Below are positions 50,219-59,925 of a stretch of 64,000 nt of DNA, one piece after another. The notes below the pieces were generated by a model. It worked only from the letters and a program-made list of their open reading frames with translations, was not told the DNA's origin and did not search any database. The stretch lies in NCBI RefSeq assembly GCF_045055655.1, contig NZ_JBANFI010000003.1, positions 349,178 through 413,177 on the forward strand, read 5' to 3'. Each line of letters begins with the position of its first letter. The first letter of the stretch is position 1. The position numbers and the translations under genes were made by a program. This DNA is from Marinospirillum alkalitolerans (GTDB taxonomy: Bacteria; Pseudomonadota; Gammaproteobacteria; Pseudomonadales; Halomonadaceae).

Positions 50219-51403
50219 TCAAGTTTTAAGACGCCATCCTTGGTGCAAGGACTCAGCCAAACCTTGTAATTCAAGACTTTGCAGCAGCATTAAAAGCTGC
50301 CCGACAGGCAGCGCAAGCCGCTCTTGCAAGGTTTCTAGATGCAATGGCTGGGCTTGCAGCTCAGCATAGACCTGCGCTTCCTCTGGATGGAGAGAGGCAG
50401 GTTGGATTGGAGCGGCGAAGGCAGGTGGCGCTTTGGGATGGGGCAAGCTAGGCGAAGGCTCTGCGGGCGAATCCAGTAACGCAGTCAGCGCTGGGGCAAG
50501 CTGCAATAGAATTTCAGCGGGTTCGGTGACCAGTGTCGCGCCCTGACGAATCAATTGATGGCAGCCACTGGAGCGTTCACTGCTCAGCGCGCCCGGGGCA
50601 GCCATCACCTCTCGCCCTTGCTCTAAAGCCAAGCGCGCACTCACAAGAGAGCCACTTTTTTGTTGTGCCTCTATCACCACCAACCCCAGAGCAAGACCGG
50701 TGATCAAACGATTGCGAGCCGGAAAGTGGCGCGCCAGCGGTGGTGTCCCGAGTTCATATTCGCTGATTAACGCTCCCTGCTCCGCCACAATCTGTGCGGC
50801 CAGCGCCTGATGCTGTGCTGGATAGACTTGATCCAATCCATGCGCGAGTACAGCGAGGGTTTGACTGGCTGCACCTTGCTGCTGCGCCAACAGTGCACCA
50901 CGATGGGCAGCCCCATCAATCCCCTTGGCTAAACCGCTGATCATATTCAATCCTTGTTGCGCCAGAGCGCAGGACCAGGCAAAAGCCAGTTGCTCTCCCT
51001 CAGCACTCGGCTGGCGTGTTCCTACGATGGCAACAGCCGGTTGCCAGAGTGCCTCGACTGAGCCGCGCACAAACAAGAGCCAAGGCGCATCAGGCAGAGC
51101 TTGTAAATGCGGGGGCAGATCCCAGTAAGTCAGGAGCGTTTGATCAGCCTGTGCGGCCCACTCCAGCTGAGCGGCATAGTGTGCAGTTTGAGGATGCTGC
51201 TGAGGGTGATCGAGCGCCAAACGCAGCATTTGACGCTGAGCCTGCCCCAAACGTGGCAAGCGCAATAATTGCTCTGCCACGTCTTGCGGGGTGAGGTAAT
51301 TCTGATCTTGAACAAGGCGGACCAAGCGGCGTGTCCCTAGACCTGGAACACTGCGCAGAGCCAAGCATAATGCTAGGCTAGGCTCATCCATGAAGCGCGA
51401 CAT
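50219..51403 (-). CDS. dprA: DNA-processing protein DprA
   Basis: A 394-residue protein that loads RecA on incoming single-stranded DNA in natural transformation. N-terminal SAM/HhH-like part (LALRSVPGLGTRR), Rossmann core (about 115-300) with AIVGTRQPS, SGLAKGIDGAAHRGAL, VLAHGLDQVYPAQ, FPARNRLITGLALGLVVIEA and SGSLVSARLALEQGREVMA (seen in parts), and a C-terminal winged-helix-like end. AGGAGG precedes the start. Presence alone does not prove competence; dprA is widely kept. Confidence 0.95.
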   Translation of the reverse strand: MSRFMDEPSLALCLALRSVPGLGTRRLVRLVQDQNYLTPQDVAEQLLRLPRLGQAQRQMLRLALDHPQQHPQTAHYAAQLEWAAQADQTLLTYWDLPPHLQALPDAPWLLFVRGSVEALWQPAVAIVGTRQPSAEGEQLAFAWSCALAQQGLNMISGLAKGIDGAAHRGALLAQQQGAASQTLAVLAHGLDQVYPAQHQALAAQIVAEQGALISEYELGTPPLARHFPARNRLITGLALGLVVIEAQQKSGSLVSARLALEQGREVMAAPGALSSERSSGCHQLIRQGATLVTEPAEILLQLAPALTALLDSPAEPSPSLPHPKAPPAFAAPIQPASLHPEEAQVYAELQAQPLHLETLQERLALPVGQLLMLLQSLELQGLAESLHQGWRLKT

Positions 51404-51435
51404 AGCGGCCTCCTTCCTTGGCTTGGCCGCGTGGT

Positions 51436-52455
51436 TTATCTCATCTGAGGTAAGCGTGCGGCTTGACGAAAATCATCACCTGGTTGAATGGGCTCTTTCG
51501 ATTGCATCACCAGTGCGAAGCTAACCTGATCAAAAACGCGATACACCATGACCGTGCCACGCACGCGATCTGCTGCAAAGACCACCTCGCCCGTTTGCGG
51601 ATGGCGTAAACGCCGTCCAGGTGCCATCACTTCAAACATTTCACCAGGACGCAGCTGATCGTGACCTCCACTGAGAATCACAGGTTCAAAACTACCGATG
51701 CGTTGAATATCTGGATTCAAGGCACGCAACACACGCCCATGAACAGGCTGTGCAGGTAGTTGCGGCTGCAAGCCCTCAGTAAAAGAAGAAGGTGCAAAGG
51801 GCAGCAAACGATCGCCGACACGTATTTCCTGGCTGGTATCAACCAGCTCCAGCACCGATGTGCTGCCCGCTTCGACCATGCGCGCAGTGCCGATGGCTCT
51901 GGCTTTGAAACCGAGGGCACGACGTGTTTCAGGATCGCGCAACTGCTCCAGATGGCGATAGACCGTATAATAGCGCTCATCACTGGTGACCTCGCCCAGA
52001 ACATGCACACGATCTCCGTTCGCGCCAAGCGTGCGTGCATCATCGAAGCCGACGATATACAGCGCATCCTCAAATTCAGGACGATCAATCATGATATCGC
52101 CATTAATAAAGGCCTGAATCTGATCGAGAGGCAAAAAGGGAATCGGTTCCTGCAAGGTCAACAAGCGCAAGCGTGGTCGCAGGCGCAAGCGGTTTTCGCG
52201 ATCAAGCAGCTCGATGACATCACCGGGATAGATAAGGTGCGGGTTCGCCACACCTGGATTAGCATGCCAGAGCTGCGGCCACATCCAAGGATCATCTAAA
52301 AAACGTTCTGCGATGGCCCATAAAGAATCGCCACGCTTCACTTCATAGACTCGAGGCGCATCTTCTCGAATCACCAGGGCCTCAGCGCGCAGCTGGCCCA
52401 TCAGCAATCCACTGAGCAAGAGCAACAACAAAAATTGAACTAAGCGCACTTGCAT
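51436..52455 (-). CDS. Secreted LysM-domain protein
   Basis: About 339 residues. Signal peptide MQVRLVQFLLLLLLSGLLMG then QLRAEA, a LysM repeat at about 40-95 (YEVKRGDSLWAIAERFLDDPWMWPQLW in parts, NPHLIYPGDVIEL) that binds peptidoglycan, and a C-terminal region of about 230 residues conserved with PA0020-type proteins. Start is uncertain: ATG at 52455 gives a clean signal peptide but a weak site; ATG at 52500 or 52488 would add 11-15 residues. It is divergent from def, upstream of dprA. Exact function is unknown; a cell-wall or pilus-related role is reported for the Pseudomonas relative (TsaP-like). Confidence 0.82.
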   Translation of the reverse strand: MQVRLVQFLLLLLLSGLLMGQLRAEALVIREDAPRVYEVKRGDSLWAIAERFLDDPWMWPQLWHANPGVANPHLIYPGDVIELLDRENRLRLRPRLRLLTLQEPIPFLPLDQIQAFINGDIMIDRPEFEDALYIVGFDDARTLGANGDRVHVLGEVTSDERYYTVYRHLEQLRDPETRRALGFKARAIGTARMVEAGSTSVLELVDTSQEIRVGDRLLPFAPSSFTEGLQPQLPAQPVHGRVLRALNPDIQRIGSFEPVILSGGHDQLRPGEMFEVMAPGRRLRHPQTGEVVFAADRVRGTVMVYRVFDQVSFALVMQSKEPIQPGDDFRQAARLPQMR

Positions 52456-52693
52456 CCTAGCGAATTGATCGGAAATATCAGCCTGTTGCATCAACTGCAT
52501 CACTCCTATCCTCTCCTGAGTATGACCAGGCGCATCGGGAACTTCCCTTGCGCTCTGTCTTCTATACTGAACGAGCACAATGAACCCACAATGCCCATGA
52601 TTACCTTTTGTTACACTCTGCCTGAAACACACAAAGCGAGCAAGAAAAAGGTTAATATAGTGCATCCCAAAGCCAGAACCCTAGAGGCATGTC

Positions 52694-53200
52694 ATGAATT
52701 TACTCACTATCCTTGAATACCCTGATCCACGTCTCAGGACACCTGCCACGCCCATCAGCGCTGACGAGATCAATGACGAGCTGCAAACGCTGATCGATCG
52801 TATGTTCGCCACCATGTATGCCGCTCCCGGCATCGGCTTGGCCGCAACGCAGGTCGATGTGCATCAGCAGCTGATCGTGATCGATGTGTCAGAGAACAAA
52901 GATCAACCCTTGGTGCTGATCAACCCCAGCTATACTCCCGTTGAAGACGCCACTGAGCTGATGCAAGAAGGCTGCCTCTCAGTCCCCGAATACTGGGCTG
53001 ATGTGAAACGCTATGTGCGTATCCGAGTTCGCGCACTGGATCGTCACGGCGTTGAGCAGGATTTTGAGTGTGATGGCCTCCTCGCTCATTGCGTACAGCA
53101 TGAATGTGATCACTTAAAAGGAATCGTGTTTGTTGACTATCTCTCGCGTCTCAAACAGGATCGCCTGAAGAAAAAACTGGCGAAGATGCATGCCGCCTAA
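52694..53200 (+). CDS. def: Peptide deformylase
   Basis: A 168-residue metalloenzyme that removes the formyl group from new proteins. Motif 1 GIGLAATQVD, motif 2 EGCLSVPEYWADV with the Cys ligand, and motif 3 HCVQHECDHLKG with the HExxH ligands (about 130-140) are all intact. Length fits. Weak ribosome site (AGGCATGTC). First of def-fmt-rsmB. Confidence 0.97.
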   Translation: MNLLTILEYPDPRLRTPATPISADEINDELQTLIDRMFATMYAAPGIGLAATQVDVHQQLIVIDVSENKDQPLVLINPSYTPVEDATELMQEGCLSVPEYWADVKRYVRIRVRALDRHGVEQDFECDGLLAHCVQHECDHLKGIVFVDYLSRLKQDRLKKKLAKMHAA

Positions 53201-53247
53201 GGTTAAGTTTTTAAGGCTTTGTCCTTTTACCCTGTCAAGGTTGAATT

Positions 53248-54228
53248 ATGCGTATTGTTTTTGCAGGCACTCCTGAGTTTGCTGCGACTCATCTAGAGGC
53301 ACTCCTCACTCAACCCAATCTGAAAGATATGGGCGCAGAAGTGGTGGCGGTCTATACCCAGCCCGACCGCCCAGCAGGACGAGGCCGCAAGCTGACTCCC
53401 AGTCCAGTCAAAAATCTGGCTCTGGCTCATCAACTGCCTGTGTTTCAGCCTTTGAGCTTAAAAGATGAACAAGCCCAGCAAGAGCTGCGTGATCTCAAGC
53501 CCGATCTGATGATCGTTGTGGCCTATGGTTTGCTACTCCCCCAGGCGGTGCTGGAGATACCGACACATGGCTGCATCAATGTACACGGTTCCCTCTTACC
53601 GCGTTGGCGTGGGGCGGCCCCCATTCAGCGGGCGCTACTCAGCGGCGATGCCACCACCGGTGTCACCCTGATGCAGATGGACATCGGCCTGGATACTGGC
53701 GCGATGCTCAGCAAGACCGAAACCCCAATTACGGAGCAAGACACCAGCGCCAGTCTTTACCAGCGTTTAGCTGAGCAAGGGGCAGCAGCCTTGCTGGCAT
53801 TATTGCCGGTGATTGCCCAAGGACAGCTCCAGCCAGAAATTCAAGATGAACAGCAGGCCACCTATGCCAAGAAGCTGACCAAAGAAGAAGCGCAGTTGGA
53901 TTGGCGACGTTCAGCCACCGAGCTGGATCGCGCTGTGCGCGGCTATCAACCCTGGCCTGTGGCATGGACACTCGATCTGGAGCAGGTGATCCGCATCTGG
54001 AGCGCCAGCGCCTTGGATCTAGAGCACAACGCACCACCGGGTTTGCTGCTCGATATTGAAGATAAAGAAGCCCTCATCGTGGCTTGCAAAGAAGGTTGCC
54101 TCAGAATCACCGAGCTCCAGCTCCCAGGACAAAAGCGGATGGCTGTGCGCGATATCCTCAATGGGCATGCGGAGCGCTTTCAAGCGCAGCTGACTTGCTT
54201 TCAATCACCTGAGGAACACAATGCATGA
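53248..54228 (+). CDS. fmt: Methionyl-tRNA formyltransferase
   Basis: A 326-residue enzyme that formylates initiator Met-tRNA. Visible: FAGTPEFAATHLEAL start, the catalytic region INVHGSLLPRWRGAAPIQRAL with the folate-binding motif, DIGLDTGAML, and the C-terminal OB-like domain. AAGG before the start; 47 bases after def. Overlaps rsmB by ATGA. Confidence 0.97.
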   Translation: MRIVFAGTPEFAATHLEALLTQPNLKDMGAEVVAVYTQPDRPAGRGRKLTPSPVKNLALAHQLPVFQPLSLKDEQAQQELRDLKPDLMIVVAYGLLLPQAVLEIPTHGCINVHGSLLPRWRGAAPIQRALLSGDATTGVTLMQMDIGLDTGAMLSKTETPITEQDTSASLYQRLAEQGAAALLALLPVIAQGQLQPEIQDEQQATYAKKLTKEEAQLDWRRSATELDRAVRGYQPWPVAWTLDLEQVIRIWSASALDLEHNAPPGLLLDIEDKEALIVACKEGCLRITELQLPGQKRMAVRDILNGHAERFQAQLTCFQSPEEHNA

Positions 54229-55541
54229 GTAGCTCGCAACCCGTGCAGGTGCGGTTGAAAGCGATTCAAGCGCTCTTGCCGGTGGTCCAACAAAAAAGCT
54301 CTCTTTCCAGCAGCCTGCCTAAAGCCCAGCGCGGCCTCAGCCAAGAAGACAGCGCCTTGGTACAAGCCCTGGCCTTTGGTGTGTGTCGCTTTTATCCGCG
54401 CCTTGAGTTTTGGGCACAACAACTCTTGGAGCGGCCATTTAAAACCAAGGATCTGGATGTGCAGCTACTGCTGCTGATTGGGCTGTATCAGCTTCAGGAA
54501 GAACGTGTTGCCGACTATGCCGCGATTGACTGCTGCGTTGAAGCGAGCAAAACACTGAACAAACCTTGGGCCAGCGGTCTACTCAATGCTTGCTTAAGAC
54601 GCTTTCAACGTGAACAGGCTCAGTGGATGCAACGCGCTGAGCAGAAAGAAATCGCCGCCAGTGCCCATCCTGCATGGCTCGTGAAGCGCTTCAAAAAAGC
54701 CTGGCCCAAGAACTGGCCTGCACTCTGTGAAGCCAACAATCAACAGCCACCGATGACGCTGCGCATCAACGCCCGCCAGACCACACGCGAAGCCTACCTT
54801 GCACTGCTGCATCAAGCTGGATTTGCAGCTGATCCGACGCCTTTCAGCCCTTGGGGTATTCGACTCCATCAGCCAGTACATCCGCACGCCTTGCCTCACT
54901 TTGCCGAAGGCTGGTGCAGCGTCCAAGACGAAGCCGCTCAGCTCGCTCCTTTATTGCTTGAACCCCAACAGGGAGAGAGGCTTCTCGATGCCTGCTGCGC
55001 GCCAGGTGGCAAAACGGCCCATTTAGCAGAGCTGGTGGATGGGCCGCTGCTGGCTTTGGATATCGACGCCCACCGCCTACAGCGCGTCGAGGAGAACTTT
55101 GCGCGCCTACAGCTCAGCGCTCAGATTCAGGCTGCGGATGCAGCTCAACCTGCCACCTGGTGGGATGGTCAGCTCTTTGATCGGATTCTGTTGGATGCGC
55201 CCTGCTCAGCAACGGGTGTGATACGTCGCCATCCTGATATCAAACTGCTGCGCCGTGAGACTGATCTCAAGGCCTTAGCTCAGACTCAGCTGGCCCTGTT
55301 GAAGGCGCTGTGGCCCTGTCTGAAGCCAGGTGGAAGACTGGTGTACGCGACCTGCTCGGTGCTGCCAGAAGAAAACACCCACCCTTTGAGTGAGTTCACC
55401 TATCAGCATCCCGATGCTGAAGCGGTTGATCTCAGCCACCTGTCTTGGGGAGAGCCAACCCGCTGGGGTCGCCAGCTTTTTCCTCAGGCAGCAGGTCATG
55501 ATGGCTTCTTCTATGCCTGCTTGATCAAAAAAGCCGTTTAA
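54225..55541 (+). CDS. rsmB: 16S rRNA (cytosine-967-C5)-methyltransferase
   Basis: A 438-residue RNA methyltransferase (Sun/Fmu). N-terminal NusB-like RNA-binding part (about 5-140), then the SAM domain with LDACCAPGGKTAHLAEL, ALDIDAHRLQRVEEN, and the two catalytic cysteines: DAPCSATGVIRRHPD near 324 and YATCSVLPEENT near 372. Start overlaps the fmt stop. The trkA gene that follows in Pseudomonas is missing; a terminator follows instead. Confidence 0.96.
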   Translation: MSSSQPVQVRLKAIQALLPVVQQKSSLSSSLPKAQRGLSQEDSALVQALAFGVCRFYPRLEFWAQQLLERPFKTKDLDVQLLLLIGLYQLQEERVADYAAIDCCVEASKTLNKPWASGLLNACLRRFQREQAQWMQRAEQKEIAASAHPAWLVKRFKKAWPKNWPALCEANNQQPPMTLRINARQTTREAYLALLHQAGFAADPTPFSPWGIRLHQPVHPHALPHFAEGWCSVQDEAAQLAPLLLEPQQGERLLDACCAPGGKTAHLAELVDGPLLALDIDAHRLQRVEENFARLQLSAQIQAADAAQPATWWDGQLFDRILLDAPCSATGVIRRHPDIKLLRRETDLKALAQTQLALLKALWPCLKPGGRLVYATCSVLPEENTHPLSEFTYQHPDAEAVDLSHLSWGEPTRWGRQLFPQAAGHDGFFYACLIKKAV

Positions 55542-55567
55542 AAACCTAGCCTTAGCCTAAAAAGCAT

Positions 55568-55600
55568 CAGGGCGCGTACGGATCGCGCCCTGCGTTTTTT
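55568..55600 (+). terminator. Terminator of def-fmt-rsmB
   Basis: Stem CAGGGCGCG / CGCGCCCTG with a 7-base loop and a T run (CGTTTTTT), 26 bases after the rsmB stop. Confidence 0.92.
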
Positions 55601-55609
55601 ATAAGCAGC

Positions 55610-56518
55610 TCAGTAGACCTTAGATTCGCCTTCCGGACGCTGACGAAAGCGTTTATAGGCCCATTGATACTGGCTGGGTGCATGCGCAATCAAAGCCTCA
55701 ACCGAGGCATTCACGCCCGCAGCCGCAACCTGTTCATCCTCAGCATAAACTCGGGCATCGGCCGGTTCAAAAATCAGCTCATAGCCCTGCCCATTTGGCA
55801 GACGGCGTGCCAGAGCCGTAAAAACCTGTGCTTGGGTGCGACTCACCAGCTTGGGCAGCAAGGTGGCAGTCAAAGCAGGCACACCAAAAAAGGGCGCAAA
55901 CACCCCACCCTGCCCCGCATCCGGTTCCTGATCGGGCAGAATACCCACTGCGCCGCCTTTTTTCAGGCTTTTTAACAATGCCGCCACGCCTTTGACATCG
56001 GTTGGCACCAAACGCGCCCCTGTGCGCTCACGTCCACTTTTGATCAAAGGATCGAGTTCGCGCACCTTAGAAGGGGCAAACATCGCCATAAAAGGATGAC
56101 GCTGTGCAAACCACAAGGAGATAATCTCCCACTGGCCAATATGTGGCCCTAATAGGATCACCGGCTTCTGCTCAGCTTGGAGCTGAGCGATCACCTCATA
56201 GCCTTCGACCTTGACCACACTTTTGAGCAGCTTCTGCGGCGGTGCTAACCACATGCGCCCCATTTCGAGCATGGTTTTCGCGCTTTCAATCAACGCACTG
56301 CGCGCCAGCTGATCTCGCTCCCAAGGGGTTTTGTGTGGAAAGCACAATTCAACATTGACTTGGCTGACATGACGCTCGCGTTCGGAAAAACGCCAGGTCA
56401 AGCGCCCAGCCCATTGCCCTAGACGCTGGATCCACACCAAAGGCAAGCGCCCCATTAAGCGCCATCCCAGGCGTATCCACCAGGCTTTGACCGGGTGGGA
56501 ATACTTATCTCTTGCCAT
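55610..56518 (-). CDS. LpxL/HtrB-type lipid A lauroyl acyltransferase
   Basis: A 302-residue inner-membrane acyltransferase that adds a secondary acyl chain to lipid A, using acyl-ACP. Hydrophobic or amphipathic N-terminus (PVKAWWIRLGWRLMGRLPLVWIQ in parts), the HxxxxE catalytic motif in GPHIGQWEI near 130, GAVGILPDQEPDAGQGGVF and FFGVPALTATLLPKL. The sequence DQEP is typical of the family. Next to the DUF2782 gene, a pair also known near polA in Pseudomonas. Choice among LpxL, LpxM or LpxP cannot be made. Confidence 0.9.
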   Translation of the reverse strand: MARDKYSHPVKAWWIRLGWRLMGRLPLVWIQRLGQWAGRLTWRFSERERHVSQVNVELCFPHKTPWERDQLARSALIESAKTMLEMGRMWLAPPQKLLKSVVKVEGYEVIAQLQAEQKPVILLGPHIGQWEIISLWFAQRHPFMAMFAPSKVRELDPLIKSGRERTGARLVPTDVKGVAALLKSLKKGGAVGILPDQEPDAGQGGVFAPFFGVPALTATLLPKLVSRTQAQVFTALARRLPNGQGYELIFEPADARVYAEDEQVAAAGVNASVEALIAHAPSQYQWAYKRFRQRPEGESKVY

Positions 56519-56576
56519 GCTGCTTCTCTTTATCCGTCACTTGTTTCACTCAAGCATCATCATGCCGCACAGGACT

Positions 56577-56843
56577 CTACCAGCGCAGTATCACCCAGCT
56601 GGGAATCAGTAGACGCCCGCGTTCACGTTGATCCAGCTCACCATCGCCTTCTGAATCAACCAGATAGTAAGGTTCACCTTGATCTGGAATCACCTTGATC
56701 GCAAAAAGTTGCCCATTAACGCGATACTCCTCTATCGTGCGACCTTCTTCTTGGCGGATCACGATTTCAGGTTCAGGATCTTGTGCCCAGCTCAGGTTCG
56801 CACAGCAAACCGAGAGCAGCAATGCCACCAATATTTTTTTCAT
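56577..56843 (-). CDS. DUF2782 periplasmic protein
   Basis: An 88-residue protein with a signal peptide (MKKILVALLLSVCCANLSWA) and a small domain of the DUF2782 family: PEIVIRQEEGRTIEEYRVNG, FAIKVIPDQGEPYYLVDSEGDGEL (two parts), ending PSWVILRW. Function unknown. Start at 56843 follows GGAGAAGACGA; the upstream ATG lacks a site. In Pseudomonas a DUF2782 gene is also next to polA. Confidence 0.88.
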   Translation of the reverse strand: MKKILVALLLSVCCANLSWAQDPEPEIVIRQEEGRTIEEYRVNGQLFAIKVIPDQGEPYYLVDSEGDGELDQRERGRLLIPSWVILRW

Positions 56844-57037
56844 TCGTCTTCTCCAAAGATGCAAGCTGAGGCCGAGTCCAGTATCCTGCTCTTTCCATCC
56901 TGATCGGAATCAAGTGAAAACGGCTTCACTGCAAAAGATCTCTGGCTTTTTGCAGTCAAGTGCCCTGAATGACGACCCTCTTGTGCAGAGTTTACCCTAT
57001 CCTGCAACAAGATGGCTGAATAGAAAACGAGAGCAAG

Positions 57038-59833
57038 ATGACCACAACAGCCCAAGCCACGCCTCCCTATGTTCTTGTGGATGGTTCCTCCTATCTATAC
57101 CGTGCTTTTCATGCCTTGCCTCCACTGACCACACGCCAAGGTCAGCCTACCGGCGCTGTCAAAGGAGTGGTCAGCATGTTGAAAAGCCTGATGCGCGCCT
57201 ATCCGGCCAGCCCAATCGCCGTTGTCTTTGATGCCAAGGGCCCTACCTTTCGTGATCAGCTATTTGCCGAGTACAAGGCACAACGCCCGCCCATGCCAGA
57301 TGATCTACGCAGCCAAATCGCGCCCCTCCATGCCTGCGTGAAGGCGCTGGGTTTGCCTCTTTTATGCGTTGAAGGTGTCGAGGCTGATGACGTGATCGGT
57401 ACCCTCGCCCGCCAAGCAACACAGCAAGGCCGAGAGGTCGTCATTTCGACCGGTGATAAGGACATGGCGCAGCTAGTTGATCAGCATGTCTCGCTCGTGA
57501 ACACCATGACCAAAACCTATCTGGATGTCGATGGCGTCAAAGAAAAATACGGTATTGGGCCAGAGCTGATCATCGACTTTCTCGCCTTGATGGGTGATAA
57601 ATCCGACAATATCCCCGGTGTACCCGGTATCGGCGAAAAAACAGCACTGGCTTTGCTACAAGGTATTGGCGGCTTAGATGCTCTGTATGATCAGTTGGAT
57701 CGCATTGCTGAACTGAGTTTTCGAGGTGCCAAGAGTACGGGCAAAAAGCTGGCCGAACATCGTGAACAAGCCTACTTGTCTTATCAGCTGGCAACGATCA
57801 AAACCGATTGTGATCTCGAGCTGAATCTGAACGATCTCCAACTTGGGACGCCCGATACCCGCCAGCTGCGCCAGCTGTATCAAGAGCTCGAATTTAAAGC
57901 CTGGCTGGATGAGTTGGAAGCCAATCCTGCCCAAGATGCGCCTTCAGAAACCGCCGCAGCCTCCAAGAGCGCGCCACCATCAAGCAGCCCAGAGACCAGC
58001 TCAACACCGCCAGCCGCACCAGAATCCTTGGATTATCGCTGCCTGCTGACGGAGGCCGAATTCAAGGCTTGGCTGAATCGCCTGCAAGCCGCGCCTTGCT
58101 GGGCTTTCGATACGGAAACAACTGGCCTCAATACCCAGCAGGCCGAGCTGGTAGGGCTGTCTTTTGCACTTCAAGTGGGTGAAGCCGTTTATATTCCTCT
58201 GGCGCATGATTACCCAGGTGCGCCGGATCAACTCGATCGCGATTGGGTGCTGGCTCAGCTCAAACCACTGCTGGAAGATCCCCAATACGGCAAAATCGGC
58301 CAAAACCTCAAGTTTGATGCCCATATTTTGTTGCGCTACGGTATCCACCTACAGGGTATCCTAGGCGATACCTTGCTGGCCTCCTATGTGCTGAACTCCA
58401 CAGCCACTCGCCATGATATGGATTCACTGGCCCAGCACTACCTTGGCTACAGCACGCAAAGTTTTGAATCGATTGCAGGCAAGGGCAGCAAGCAGCTCAC
58501 TTTTAACCAAATCGAGCTTGAAGTGGCGACCCACTATGCGGCAGAAGATGCGGATATCACACTGCGCCTGCATCAACATCTGCAAGCAGAGCTCCAAGCC
58601 TATCCAGATCTACTGAGCCTTTATCAACACATCGAACTGCCACTTGTGCCGCTGCTCACACAGATGGAAGAAGCTGGCGTCAAGATTGATGCCGAACAAC
58701 TCAAGGCGCAATCTCATCAATTTGGTTTGCGTTTACAAGAGCTGGAGCAAGAAGCCCATGCCTTGGCAGGGCGGCCTTTTAACCTGAACTCACCCAAGCA
58801 GCTGGCGGTGATTCTGTTTGAAGAACAGAAGATCCCGGTACTGAAAAAAACGCCCAAAGGGGCGCCCTCAACAGCAGAAGCGATTCTTGAAGAACTCGCC
58901 TTGGATTACCCCTTACCGCGCCTGCTGATGGAACATCGCGGCCTGGCCAAGCTGAAAAACACCTATACGGATAAACTCCCCAGCCTGATCGAGCCTCGTA
59001 CAGGGCGGCTGCATACCAGCTACCACCAAGCGGTGACGGCCACAGGACGCCTTTCTAGCTCAGAGCCAAACCTGCAGAACATCCCGATCCGTCATCAGGA
59101 AGGGCGGCGTATTCGCCAAGCCTTTATTGCTGAACCCGGCTATCGCCTTGTTGCGGCTGATTACTCGCAGATCGAGCTGCGCATTATGGCCCATCTCTCT
59201 AGTGATGCTGGCCTGCTCCAAGCCTTTGCAGCAGAGCAGGATATTCACCGTGCTACAGCCGCTGAGGTTTTTGGTATCGAACCAGACGCCGTGACTCAGG
59301 ATCAACGCCGCAGTGCCAAAGCCATCAACTTTGGCCTGATTTATGGCATGAGTGCTTTTGGTCTGGCGAAACAGCTCCATATCGAACGCCAGCAGGCACA
59401 GGTCTATATCGAAAGATATTTTGAACGCTATCCAGGCGTTAAGCGCTATATGGAACAGACCCGTGCTCAGGCCGCAGAGCAGGGCTATGTTGAGACCTTA
59501 CTCGGACGCCGCCTCTATCTACCTGATATTCAGGCACGCCAGGCTCAGGTGCGGCAGGCCGCAGAGCGCACGGCGATCAATGCACCGATGCAAGGCACTG
59601 CTGCCGATATTATTAAGAAAGCCATGTTGGATGTGAGCGCCTGGCTCGCCACCAGCCAGCTGGATGCACGCATGATCATGCAAGTTCACGATGAACTCGT
59701 ATTTGAAGTACAAGAAGAGCAGGTGGAAACACTGATCGAGGGTGTACGCAAAGCGATGGAAGAGGCCGTCACTTTAGACGTGCCGCTGCGAGTCGAAGCA
59801 GCCAGTGGACTCAACTGGGATGAGGCGCACTAG
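57038..59833 (+). CDS. polA: DNA polymerase I
   Basis: A 931-residue three-domain polymerase for gap filling and primer removal. 5'-nuclease (about 10-290: VDGSSYLYRAFHALPPL, GVEADDVIGTLA, STGDKDMAQLV, MGDKSDNIPGVPGIGEKTA), a Ser/Pro/Ala-rich linker (about 300-330), proofreading exonuclease with intact FDTETTGL near 357 and AAEDADITLRL, and the polymerase domain: DYSQIELRIMAHLS near 707, RRSAKAINFGLIYGMS and QVHDELVFEV near 881. All catalytic residues look intact. Separate transcription unit, divergent from DUF2782. Confidence 0.98.
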   Translation: MTTTAQATPPYVLVDGSSYLYRAFHALPPLTTRQGQPTGAVKGVVSMLKSLMRAYPASPIAVVFDAKGPTFRDQLFAEYKAQRPPMPDDLRSQIAPLHACVKALGLPLLCVEGVEADDVIGTLARQATQQGREVVISTGDKDMAQLVDQHVSLVNTMTKTYLDVDGVKEKYGIGPELIIDFLALMGDKSDNIPGVPGIGEKTALALLQGIGGLDALYDQLDRIAELSFRGAKSTGKKLAEHREQAYLSYQLATIKTDCDLELNLNDLQLGTPDTRQLRQLYQELEFKAWLDELEANPAQDAPSETAAASKSAPPSSSPETSSTPPAAPESLDYRCLLTEAEFKAWLNRLQAAPCWAFDTETTGLNTQQAELVGLSFALQVGEAVYIPLAHDYPGAPDQLDRDWVLAQLKPLLEDPQYGKIGQNLKFDAHILLRYGIHLQGILGDTLLASYVLNSTATRHDMDSLAQHYLGYSTQSFESIAGKGSKQLTFNQIELEVATHYAAEDADITLRLHQHLQAELQAYPDLLSLYQHIELPLVPLLTQMEEAGVKIDAEQLKAQSHQFGLRLQELEQEAHALAGRPFNLNSPKQLAVILFEEQKIPVLKKTPKGAPSTAEAILEELALDYPLPRLLMEHRGLAKLKNTYTDKLPSLIEPRTGRLHTSYHQAVTATGRLSSSEPNLQNIPIRHQEGRRIRQAFIAEPGYRLVAADYSQIELRIMAHLSSDAGLLQAFAAEQDIHRATAAEVFGIEPDAVTQDQRRSAKAINFGLIYGMSAFGLAKQLHIERQQAQVYIERYFERYPGVKRYMEQTRAQAAEQGYVETLLGRRLYLPDIQARQAQVRQAAERTAINAPMQGTAADIIKKAMLDVSAWLATSQLDARMIMQVHDELVFEVQEEQVETLIEGVRKAMEEAVTLDVPLRVEAASGLNWDEAH

Positions 59834-59880
59834 CCTCTTTCTCTTGCCTTTTCTGCTCAAGATGCCGTGAAGAATCAACA

Positions 59881-59901
59881 AAGGGGCCATTCAGGCCCCT
59901 T
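59881..59901. terminator. Hairpin between polA and fabV
   Basis: Stem AAGGGGCC / GGCCCCTT with a five-base loop. The T tract is short on both strands, somewhat better on the minus (fabV) strand. It lies between the convergent stops. Confidence 0.6.
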
Positions 59902-59925
59902 AAGTGAATCTCAAGCAGCGATGGG

